From contig JBMNRB010000016.1 in the NCBI GenBank assembly GCA_050944435.1, positions 1 to 64,000 on the forward strand: a stretch of 64,000 nt of DNA, written 5' to 3'. Of the stretch, positions 1 to 6,700 are shown piece after piece. Position numbers and translations under genes: made by a program. The notes under the pieces are model-generated. The model worked only from the letters and a program-made list of their open reading frames with translations, was not told the origin of the DNA and did no database searches. Origin of the DNA: Ruminococcus_G sp050944435 (GTDB taxonomy: Bacteria; Bacillota; Clostridia; Lachnospirales; Lachnospiraceae). Each line of letters begins with the position of its first letter. The first letter of the stretch is position 1.

Positions 1-91
1 CCGCATAAGCAATTTAATCATCAGACTTATGGGGTAAGGGGAGTTATACGCATTTTTAGAAAACTTCATGTGCTTACGCATAAAAAGAGGA

Positions 92-123
92 CTGTGAAAA
101 AATGATTTCTCATTTTTTCACAG
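92..123. terminator. Perfect hairpin terminator, possibly bidirectional
   Basis: A perfect 13-bp inverted repeat (ctgtgaaaaaatg / cattttttcacag) encloses a 6-nt loop and is followed on the + strand by ccccagttttt. It probably ends a transcript entering from the left edge and insulates the small operon that starts near 182. Confidence 0.65.
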
Positions 124-181
124 CCCCAGTTTTTATATATTGAAATAAGAAATAGCTTCCACTGGAATACACAACATAACA

Positions 182-210
182 TTGATTCTCTTGATTTTGT
201 TGTGTATAAT
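182..210 (+). promoter_or_regulatory. Sigma-A type promoter for the DUF operon
   Basis: A -35 box TTGATT (182-187) and a perfect -10 box TATAAT (205-210) are separated by exactly 17 bp. They lie just upstream of the ATG at 222, so the leader is very short. Confidence 0.7.
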
Positions 211-221
211 AGAGATGGGTG

Positions 222-530
222 ATGAAGTTGAATTTGATTTTGAGTACCATCTTGCAGGAGAAAGAACGCATCGACTGTATGCTGGTAAAATACCAAGAGA
301 AACTGGGGACGCTCCCCAAAGGCACCATTTCGGAAAAGAAGGTCAAGCAATCCACATATTTTTATTTGAAGTACCGTGAGGGGAAAAAGGTGATCTCAAG
401 GTACATCCCTCAAAAGGATGTGGAGGCAGTTCGAGAGCAAGTGGAAAAACGCAGGCATATCGAAACGATGATCCGATCTTTGCAGGAGGAACGTGCGATT
501 GCCGAGAAAGCATTGGAGGGACAATTATGA
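222..530 (+). CDS. Small coiled-coil hypothetical protein (DUF6788-like)
   Basis: Protein of about 102 aa. The centre (about residues 28-62) holds a basic block, LPKGTISEKK...YFYLKYREGKKV, followed by SRYIPQ and a charged C-terminal helix with coiled-coil character. This resembles small DUF6788-type proteins often found next to DUF3990 genes in clostridial accessory regions; that match is by eye. ATG at 222 is preferred over the GTG at 219. The stop overlaps the next start as ATGA, so the genes are translationally coupled. No function can be assigned. It is the first gene of a four-gene accessory operon, possibly a remnant of a toxin-type locus. Confidence 0.55.
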   Translation: MKLNLILSTILQEKERIDCMLVKYQEKLGTLPKGTISEKKVKQSTYFYLKYREGKKVISRYIPQKDVEAVREQVEKRRHIETMIRSLQEERAIAEKALEGQL

Positions 531-749
531 TTTTATATCATGGCAGCAATTTGGTTATATCGGAACCAAAGATGATCCAGCAAAATCGTTTTCTGGATTT
601 TGTATCGGATAACCGATGGTGTGTTGACTAAGGAACAAACCCTGGAGCAGCTCAAAATTAAGAAGCTATATAATCAGTTGGTGCTGACAACGGAAAAGGC
701 TCTGTCCTATCTGCGATTTGTCGGCACTGTGCCGGAGGAGGAATTTTGA
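527..749 (+). pseudogene. Internally deleted DUF3990 family gene
   Basis: The first frame reads MILYHGSNLVISEPKM, the typical N-terminus of DUF3990 proteins (ADP-ribosyltransferase-like fold), but stops at 629-631 after 34 codons. In the +1 frame, from about 600 to a TGA at 747-749, the reading continues with ITDGVLTKEQTLEQLK...LTTEKALSYLRF, which is the usual DUF3990 C-terminus. The middle of the roughly 150-180-aa family protein is therefore missing and the two ends are out of frame. The original ATGA coupling to both neighbours is kept, so the deletion looks internal and fairly recent. An intact protein could have been a toxin or effector; this copy should be inactive. Confidence 0.7.
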
Positions 750-988
750 TGGCAGATAAAAAATTTGAAGCGATTTTGACTTTACTGGTTTCCCAGGTTG
801 TACAGTTGATTTGTGAGAACTATCCTGTGGATGAGCTGATGGCCTCCAAAGAGTTTTATGAATCCAAGGTATATTCCTTATTGGAGCAGGAAGACACAAA
901 GCTGTGGCATTTCAGCCCGCTTACCTTATTTAATATGTATGACGAGGAAAAAAAGACAGGAAATTTTGAGATACCGGAGGAGGTATGA
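749..988 (+). CDS. Conserved hypothetical protein of the DUF3990/DUF3791 locus
   Basis: A 79-aa acidic protein beginning MADKKFEAILTLLVSQVV, with helical character and no recognised catalytic motif. ATG at 749 overlaps the end of the DUF3990 remnant and its own TGA overlaps the next ATG, so it belongs to the same coupled operon and may be an immunity or accessory partner. I do not recognise a named family. The motif KLWHFSPLTLFNMYDEEK near the C-terminus is the best search handle. The reading frame is intact. Confidence 0.5.
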   Translation: MADKKFEAILTLLVSQVVQLICENYPVDELMASKEFYESKVYSLLEQEDTKLWHFSPLTLFNMYDEEKKTGNFEIPEEV

Positions 989-1203
989 ATATGAGCAGGC
1001 AAGGAGATTTTCTCATTTATTGTGTGGAAACCTACAAAAACGCCAAGCATTTGACTGGCAAGCAGGTAGCGGAACTCTTTACCCGTTACCGCGTGTGGGA
1101 CTATGTGTATTCCTGCTTTGAAGCTTTGCACACCACCGGGGCCAATTATATCGTTGAGGACATCGACCTCTATATTGAGGCAAGGAAACCTACTATGGTT
1201 TAA
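985..1203 (+). CDS. DUF3791 family protein
   Basis: A 72-aa protein (FLIYCVETYKNAKHLTGKQV...YIVEDIDLYIE) matching by eye the short DUF3791 family, which commonly sits beside DUF3990 genes and is often proposed as the antitoxin-like partner. The conserved features visible are the EXYK-type helix, GKQVAELF and the final DIDLYIE. It is translationally coupled (ATGA) to the preceding gene and is the last gene before a terminator at 1272. With the DUF3990 partner broken, it may be a relic under relaxed selection. Confidence 0.6.
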   Translation: MNMSRQGDFLIYCVETYKNAKHLTGKQVAELFTRYRVWDYVYSCFEALHTTGANYIVEDIDLYIEARKPTMV

Positions 1204-1271
1204 AGCTGCCGCCAAAACTGCACATTTCCCATTTATATCTGCATATAAATTGCAAAAGTATGTGCAGATAA

Positions 1272-1303
1272 GGCCGATTGGAGTAATCCAGTCGGCTTTT
1301 TCC
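1272..1303 (+). terminator. Rho-independent terminator of the DUF operon
   Basis: The stem gccgattgga / tccagtcggc (10 bp, one G-T pair) has a 4-nt loop gtaa and is followed directly by ttttt. Confidence 0.7.
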
Positions 1304-1368
1304 ATGTCAGAAAAGAGTACAGCCCCCTTTACATAGTCAGCTACCCCACATGGAATGGATAGATCCAG

Positions 1369-2262
1369 TTGATTACCTGCGGAGACGAAGAGTTTACCTG
1401 GGGATTTATAGATATGGGATATGAAGATACCTTTACGACAAAGATAAGGAATACTTTTGTCAGTTACTGTGAAAAAAATTTCCCCAACGTGGAAGTGCTG
1501 GAAGCGGATGGAGAACTGGATCCCAATGTACAGCTTCAGCTGGCGGAAAATTTTATTGCGCAGGGCGTTGACTGCATTATTTTGATTCCGCAGGATGCGG
1601 ACGGCTGTGTAGGAATTGTGGATACCTGTATTGCGGAAGGCATGCCTCTTGTATGTCTTAACTCGGTGATTCACAGTGATCATCTGGAAAAAGAAGTGGG
1701 TTATGTAGGATCTTCCAACTATGAAGCAGGAAAACTGCAAGCCGAATGGCTGATTGAAAATGTGGATGATACAGAAACAGTAAATATGTGTTATCAGAAA
1801 GGATCGGATGGCTATGATCATACTACGCAGAGAAATGACGGGTTATTTGAAACACTGGATGAAGCCGGATATAATTATGAATTGAAAGCCACGCTTATCT
1901 CGGAATATATGCGGGATATTGCAATGACGAATGCGGAGGACTGGGTAACCTCTTTTGGAGATGAGATTCAGGTTATTGCCTGCTGCAATGATGAAAGCGC
2001 GATGGGGACGCTTCAGGCTTACCAGGCTGCGGGGCTTTCTGACAATGTGAAAATTCTTGGAATTGACGCCAATCAGGATTGCCTTCAGGAAGTAAAGACA
2101 GGAAATATTGCCTGCACCGTATTCCAGAATGCTCTTGGACAGGCGAAATGGGGAGCGGTATCAGCTTATGACGCCTGCGTCAATGGAAAACAGGAAACAC
2201 CGAGTTTTTCCATTCCTTTTGAAACAGTAGATGCTTCTAATGTAGACGAATATCTGGAGTAA
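1369..2262 (+). pseudogene. 5'-truncated sugar ABC transporter substrate-binding protein
   Basis: The remaining 297 codons encode most of a Peripla_BP_4 / LacI-type sugar-binding protein: GFIDMGYEDTF at the start of lobe 1, GVDCIILIPQD, MPLVCLNS, VGYVGSSNYEAG, VIACCNDESAMGTLQAYQAAG and KILGIDANQ. There is no signal peptide or lipobox, and the only start is a TTG at 1369 with an in-frame TAG at 1360-1362 just before it. Such proteins normally carry a lipoprotein signal of about 30-50 residues, so the 5' end appears lost at the junction with the upstream accessory DNA. No permease or ATPase gene is adjacent. The product, if made, would stay in the cytoplasm. Confidence 0.7.
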
Positions 2263-2276
2263 GAAATCGGGCTTTT

Positions 2277-2340
2277 ACATTTTTTCGCTGTAAAAAGTGT
2301 TGTGCAATACATTTTTTCATTGCAAAAAGTGCTGTGTAAT
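2277..2340. repeat. Two tandem 32-nt direct repeats upstream of the AraC gene
   Basis: Units 2277-2308 and 2309-2340 both follow the pattern ACATTTTTTC..TG.AAAAAGTG.TGTG.AAT, and a degraded third unit starts at 2341. They end about 20 bp before the -35 box of the araC promoter. A 32-bp period is about three helical turns, which is suitable for tandem regulator binding. Their role as an operator is inference. Confidence 0.5.
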
Positions 2341-2358
2341 ATATTTTCGCTGTGTTTT

Positions 2359-2387
2359 TTGCGGTATGCGTGATATACTGTTATGCT
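2359..2387 (+). promoter_or_regulatory. Candidate promoter of the AraC-family regulator
   Basis: TTGCGG (2359-2364), a 17-bp spacer and TATGCT (2382-2387). The -10 context gttatgct recurs at 3422-3429 before the first methyltransferase-like gene. Confidence 0.45.
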
Positions 2388-2440
2388 AGAGAGACGATAT
2401 GTATCGAATTGCGCAGAAACATAAGATGAGGAAGGAAAAT

Positions 2441-3337
2441 ATGAATCCACAGGATCAAAACGGATGGATGGTGCCCTGCCATGACGGTTATCTGGAATTT
2501 CCGGCTCAGGATGATACGCCCATTGCGGTCACTGTATGGAATCACATGATATCGGTAAAGCCTCACCGGCACAGATTCCAGGAATTCGCGCTGATTACCA
2601 AAGGCTATTGTATCCATGTGTACAAAGGTATTTCTGTGCCCCTGATTCCGGGGGATGTGTTTCTGATCGAACCGGATGAGGAACACAGCTATGAAATTCA
2701 GGCGCCTATAGAACTGATCAACTGTCAGTTTTATCCGGAGAAACTGGAGGGGGAATGCCGGAAGCTGATGCGGGAAATGGGATGCCAGGAGGAAAATTAC
2801 GGTTACCGTTCCAGACAGAGTCAGCTAAACCGTCAGGGAATTATTCACCTTGATATGAAAGAACGCCAGGATATTGAGTTTCTGTTAAACTGCATGATGG
2901 AAGAACAAAAGCGCGGGGAGGAAGACATGGCAGGCATGAAAACGGCCTGTCTGCAGATGATTCTGATAAAGTTCAGAAGAAACAGGAAGAGGAAGGCAGC
3001 CCAAATCGACCATTATAAGAACAGCAGGAAGGAAAAGATTTATGAGATTCTTTCCTATGTGGAAGACCATCTGGCAGAGGAGATAAATTTTGGCCAGATC
3101 GCCGGTCAGGCGGGATGGAGCACGGGATATTTCCGTGCAGTCTTTAAAGATGTGACGGGGATGACGCCCACGGAATATCTGAACCGGCTTCGGATTCTGA
3201 AATCACTGGAGTATATGCAAAGAGACGGCCTGAATGTGTCGGAAGCGGCGCAGCGGGTGGGATTTCTTGATCCGGCCTATTACAGCCGGCTGTTTAAAAA
3301 AATAATGGGATACGCGCCCAGGTACTTTAAGAATTAA
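2441..3337 (+). CDS. AraC family transcriptional regulator with N-terminal cupin
   Basis: A 298-aa cytoplasmic regulator. Residues about 25-100 form a cupin-like sensor (VKPHRHRFQEFALI, then PGDVFLIEPDEEHSYEI). Residues about 200-298 form the double helix-turn-helix (GQIAGQAGWSTGYFRAVFKDVTGMTPTEYLNRLRI; VSEAAQRVGFLDPAYYSRLFKKIMGYAPRYF). ATG at 2441 is chosen because of the GAGGAAGGAA ribosome site directly upstream; an earlier in-frame ATG at 2399 lacks one. The gene precedes two URO-D-like genes in the same direction, so it probably controls them in response to a sugar or small aromatic ligand. Ligand and targets are inference. Confidence 0.85.
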   Translation: MNPQDQNGWMVPCHDGYLEFPAQDDTPIAVTVWNHMISVKPHRHRFQEFALITKGYCIHVYKGISVPLIPGDVFLIEPDEEHSYEIQAPIELINCQFYPEKLEGECRKLMREMGCQEENYGYRSRQSQLNRQGIIHLDMKERQDIEFLLNCMMEEQKRGEEDMAGMKTACLQMILIKFRRNRKRKAAQIDHYKNSRKEKIYEILSYVEDHLAEEINFGQIAGQAGWSTGYFRAVFKDVTGMTPTEYLNRLRILKSLEYMQRDGLNVSEAAQRVGFLDPAYYSRLFKKIMGYAPRYFKN

Positions 3338-3364
3338 CCGGAATCAGACAGTGGTTCCGGTTAA
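3334..3364 (+). terminator. Terminator after the AraC gene
   Basis: The inverted repeat ttaaccggaa / ttccggttaa overlaps the stop codon and is followed by tctgtgtttt. The T-tract is weak, so termination may be partial. Confidence 0.5.
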
Positions 3365-3475
3365 TCTGTGTTTTGTCCAAGTTTTCCTCCGTGGCGTCCT
3401 AACACTTAGGGACTGGGGTATGTTATGCTTATTTCATAAATATAAGAACGTTGCAAAATGCAGGAGGAAAAAAGA

Positions 3476-4699
3476 ATGTTAAAAAATGATATTCAGGTAT
3501 TGAGGAAACTGGCAGATCAATTGGCAGAACTGTCGGAACTGCCGATTCAGAAGGAAAGAAAACAGCAGTGGTATCATCTGAACGCCAGAAAAGTGGACAA
3601 GCCCATGTTTCTGATGGGGGAATTTCCGTGGAATGAAATGAATATTGATGATGAACTGACGCTGCAGTGTGAAGATCCTTTTTATCAGGAGATGGAGACT
3701 ACCCTCCGTCAACTTCTGTACAGAAACAAGCATATTCAGGATGACTGGGTTTATGAACCCTTTATTTATATTCCCAAAGTAATCCGCGGCCTGAATTTCG
3801 GCCTGGACATTATTGAGGAAAAGCTGACAAGAGATGACGGAAATGTGGTAGAGGCCCATTCCTATGTCAGTCAGTTGGAAGACTGGGACGATATCAATAA
3901 AATTCAGGTGCCGGATTTTTATCTGGATGTGGAGGAAACCAATCGGAGAGAAGAGATGGCCAACGAGGCTGTGGGAGATATTCTGAAGGTTATCATGGAT
4001 GGGCCGGAGTATGAATACCGCCCCTGGGATCATTTTATGGAGTGGTCAGATATTGATACCCTTTATGATAAGATGCTGTATGATGAGGACTGGGTGCATG
4101 CTCTGATGCGCCGGACCATAGATGTTCATCTGGCAACGATAAATAAACTGAAGGATATGGACTGCCTGATGCGTCAGCAGCAGGTGGTGCACTGTACCGG
4201 AGCTTGGACAGATCTGCTGCCGGAAAATCCGGAAAAACCGGAATTGAAGGATGTATGGACCTACGGCATGGCTCAGATTCTGTACACGGTATCGCCGGAG
4301 ATGCACAATGAGTTTGAATTTCAATATGCCAGCGAATGGTACGACAAGTTTGGTCTGGGATACTATGGCTGCTGTGAACCGCTGGATGACCGGATGGAGT
4401 ATGTAAAACAGATCAAAGGCATCCATAAGATATCTGTCAGCGCCTGGGTGAAAGACTTTGAGAAAATGGCGGAGGCTATGGAAGGGAAATATGTATATTC
4501 CAATAAGCCGGCGCCGGCTTTAATCGCGGCTCCCAGCTGGAACCCAGAGACGGTGGAGGAAGACCTGAGGGTGCGCCTTAACGCCGCTCAGAAATATAAC
4601 TGCCCGGTGGAATTTACGCTGAAGGATATTTCCACCATCTGTTATGAACCTCAAAGACTGACCAGATGGTCGGAGATCATGAGGAAGGTTATCGGGTAA
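3476..4699 (+). CDS. URO-D superfamily methyltransferase-like protein 1
   Basis: A 407-aa protein of the uroporphyrinogen decarboxylase / cobalamin-methyltransferase (MtaA-like) superfamily, as commonly seen in Lachnospiraceae. Conserved points are MLMGEFPW-like text near residue 50, GYYGCCEPLDDRM (about residue 300), ISVSAWVKDFE and a C-terminal CPVEFTLKDISTI. It is much longer than HemE and lacks a visible HemE substrate signature, so heme synthesis is unlikely. ATG at 3476 follows a perfect AGGAGG at the right distance. It is about 30% similar by eye to the next gene. A corrinoid- or zinc-dependent methyl or demethylation reaction is plausible, but no corrinoid protein is encoded nearby. 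Confidence 0.65.
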   Translation: MLKNDIQVLRKLADQLAELSELPIQKERKQQWYHLNARKVDKPMFLMGEFPWNEMNIDDELTLQCEDPFYQEMETTLRQLLYRNKHIQDDWVYEPFIYIPKVIRGLNFGLDIIEEKLTRDDGNVVEAHSYVSQLEDWDDINKIQVPDFYLDVEETNRREEMANEAVGDILKVIMDGPEYEYRPWDHFMEWSDIDTLYDKMLYDEDWVHALMRRTIDVHLATINKLKDMDCLMRQQQVVHCTGAWTDLLPENPEKPELKDVWTYGMAQILYTVSPEMHNEFEFQYASEWYDKFGLGYYGCCEPLDDRMEYVKQIKGIHKISVSAWVKDFEKMAEAMEGKYVYSNKPAPALIAAPSWNPETVEEDLRVRLNAAQKYNCPVEFTLKDISTICYEPQRLTRWSEIMRKVIG

Positions 4700-4846
4700 A
4701 ACCTGAAAAAAATGAAAGAATATGTGAAATGCCTTTAATGGAATTTTCTCTGAGATATGGTATAACTGTTATATGAACAAGATGACAGATAGAAATCGAT
4801 TTCGGCAAAGATGAAAAAAGTGACAGTATAGAAGGGAGAATTTATT

Positions 4847-6178
4847 ATGAGCGTTGACACAGAAGTATCCGTAAGCGGAGGAGAATTATTCCGGGAACAG
4901 TATATGTACAAACATCCTCCGGTGTCCCAGATGAAGACGGAGTTGAAATTTTCCGATGAAGATAAGGCAGTGCTGCGCCGGCTGGCGGAGAAAGTGGCCG
5001 CCATTGCAGAGACTGACGCAATGAAATTCAAGAAAAAGCTGTGGACGGAGAACCATGACCTGAAAAGCACTTACCCGGTGATCTTTGTGGATCCGGAAAA
5101 CGGCTGGAATGAGATCATGACCGACGACGTCTTTGAATGTAAAGACCCCCTGGCCAGAACCTGGGAGAACACCCTGAGGAAGGATATCTATTCTGCTGAA
5201 ATGATCAAGGATGACAGAGTCATCACCAAAGATTTCAATGTACCCTGGTACTACACTGACGACGGTTTCGGTATTACGCCGAAAATCGAGTATACGGGAC
5301 AGAAAGGCGGTTCCTACCACGTGCTGCCCGCCATCGAGGATTATGAGGAAGATTTTCCCAGGATGCATTTTCCAAAAATCACGGTGGACCGGGAAAAGAG
5401 CCAGCAGGTGATGGACCTGGCCAGGGATACCTTCGGGGACATCTTAAACTGCCGGTTTTCCATGAAGTGGCACTGGGCCGATGACTACCTCAATGAGTTC
5501 GTGGCTTTCCGCGGGATGGAAGATTTCATGTGCGACTTTGTGACGGAGCCGGAGTGGATAGAGCGGATGATGACTTTTATGACGGACGGTATCATGGAAC
5601 GCTTCGATTATCTGGAGGAACAGGGGCTTCTGGCGCTGAATAACGACAGTACCTACCTGGGAACGGGAGGACAGGGATATACAACGGATCTTCCGGCAGC
5701 AGATTTTGCTGGCAAGGTGCGGACGAAGGATATGTGGGTGACGCTGCAGGCCCAGGAGACAGTGTCCTGCAACCCGGATATGTTCGGAGAGTTTATCCTG
5801 CCCCATTTCAAACGGCTGGCGGAGCGTTTTGGACTGGCCCATTATGGATGCTGCGAACCCTATGATGTAAGGTGGAAATATCTGAAAGAGATCCCCCATC
5901 TGCGCCACGTGTCCGTATCCCCGTGGGCGGATTATAAAACAGTGCCGGATTATCTGGGCAGGAATTACGTTGCCAGCGTGAAGCTGAAGCCGACGCCGCT
6001 GGCGATGCCGGAAATGAACGAAGAGAATGTGAGGAAAGAATGCCGCCGTGCGGTGGAGGAGACTTACGGGGGGATCTGTGAGTTCATCATGAAGGATAAC
6101 CACACCATTGGAAACAACCCCAACAACCTGATCCGCTGGACACAGATTATGCGGGAAGAAATTGAAAGAAAATATTAA
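4847..6178 (+). CDS. URO-D superfamily methyltransferase-like protein 2
   Basis: A 443-aa paralogue of the preceding gene. Shared landmarks include VIFVDPENGWNEI near residue 80, WHWADDYLNEFVAFRGMEDF, HYGCCEPYDVRWKYLKEI (about residue 325), VSVSPWADY, and CEFIMKDNHTIGNNPNNLIRWTQIM at the C-terminus. The Cys-Cys-Glu-Pro motif, here preceded by His, could be the metal site by analogy with zinc-dependent MtaA/MtbA enzymes; this is inference. It has its own 150-bp upstream region and GAAGGGAGAA ribosome site, and ends at a strong terminator. Together with the AraC gene it forms a three-gene unit for an unidentified substrate. Confidence 0.65.
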   Translation: MSVDTEVSVSGGELFREQYMYKHPPVSQMKTELKFSDEDKAVLRRLAEKVAAIAETDAMKFKKKLWTENHDLKSTYPVIFVDPENGWNEIMTDDVFECKDPLARTWENTLRKDIYSAEMIKDDRVITKDFNVPWYYTDDGFGITPKIEYTGQKGGSYHVLPAIEDYEEDFPRMHFPKITVDREKSQQVMDLARDTFGDILNCRFSMKWHWADDYLNEFVAFRGMEDFMCDFVTEPEWIERMMTFMTDGIMERFDYLEEQGLLALNNDSTYLGTGGQGYTTDLPAADFAGKVRTKDMWVTLQAQETVSCNPDMFGEFILPHFKRLAERFGLAHYGCCEPYDVRWKYLKEIPHLRHVSVSPWADYKTVPDYLGRNYVASVKLKPTPLAMPEMNEENVRKECRRAVEETYGGICEFIMKDNHTIGNNPNNLIRWTQIMREEIERKY

Positions 6179-6182
6179 TAGT

Positions 6183-6224
6183 AAAAAACGCTGCGAAACA
6201 GATAAATGATTCGCAGCGTTTTTT
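6183..6224 (+). terminator. Strong rho-independent terminator
   Basis: The stem aaaaaacgctgcgaa / ttcgcagcgtttttt has a 12-nt loop and ends the methyltransferase-like unit. The symmetrical A and T runs allow termination in both directions. Confidence 0.85.
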
Positions 6225-6700
6225 GACGGAAGAACAGGAAATATATTTTTATTTTAATGTATCACGTGCCCTATATCCTTTCTTATTTATATGAATCAAC
6301 TATACATTAGTTGATGCAAATAAGTGAAGCAAAAAAAGATAAAAAGGAGAAAAAACAAAAAGAAGACAGAAAAAGTCAAGAATAATCCAGAAAACTGCAT
6401 AATATACATAAAATAAAACCAATATTTATATAATTCTTACAAGAATATAAAGAGAAGAGGGAATGAGTTATAGGATTCTACTAATTTTTTTGCGCTACCT
6501 TCTTGATAAAACAGGTTAATTATTGTATAATAAAAACACGTTTTAACAGAAACGGATTAAGAAAATCTATAGGTTAAGGAAGTGTATATTACAGAAGAAA
6601 CTGGGATCAGAAAATATTGTTTTTTGATTCCATTTCATCTGTTTGCCGGGAATTAGAAAACAAAAAACAGCGGGGAAAGCTTGTAAAGGAGGAGAGATAA
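6225..6700. other. AT-rich intergenic region before the pilus operon
   Basis: About 475 bp without a credible gene. It is very AT-rich from 6240 to 6480, with no clear inverted repeats. It carries the promoter at 6503-6531, a leader of about 165 nt and a strong ribosome site at 6687-6692. AT-rich DNA upstream of surface-adhesin operons often binds regulators, but no specific operator could be recognised. Confidence 0.5.
6503..6531 (+). promoter_or_regulatory. Promoter of the pilus operon
   Basis: TTGATA (6503-6508), a 17-bp spacer and a perfect TATAAT (6526-6531). Transcription would start near 6538, leaving an untranslated leader of about 165 nt before the tip adhesin. Confidence 0.75.

Noticed and set aside
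3476..6178. Calling the two URO-D-fold genes hemE
   Set aside because: They are longer than HemE, lack its visible signature and have no other heme genes nearby; the MtaA-like group fits better.
6240..6480. AT-rich stretch as a replication origin
   Set aside because: No DnaA-box clusters, no initiator gene and no repeats; it is better explained as promoter-upstream DNA of the pilus operon.
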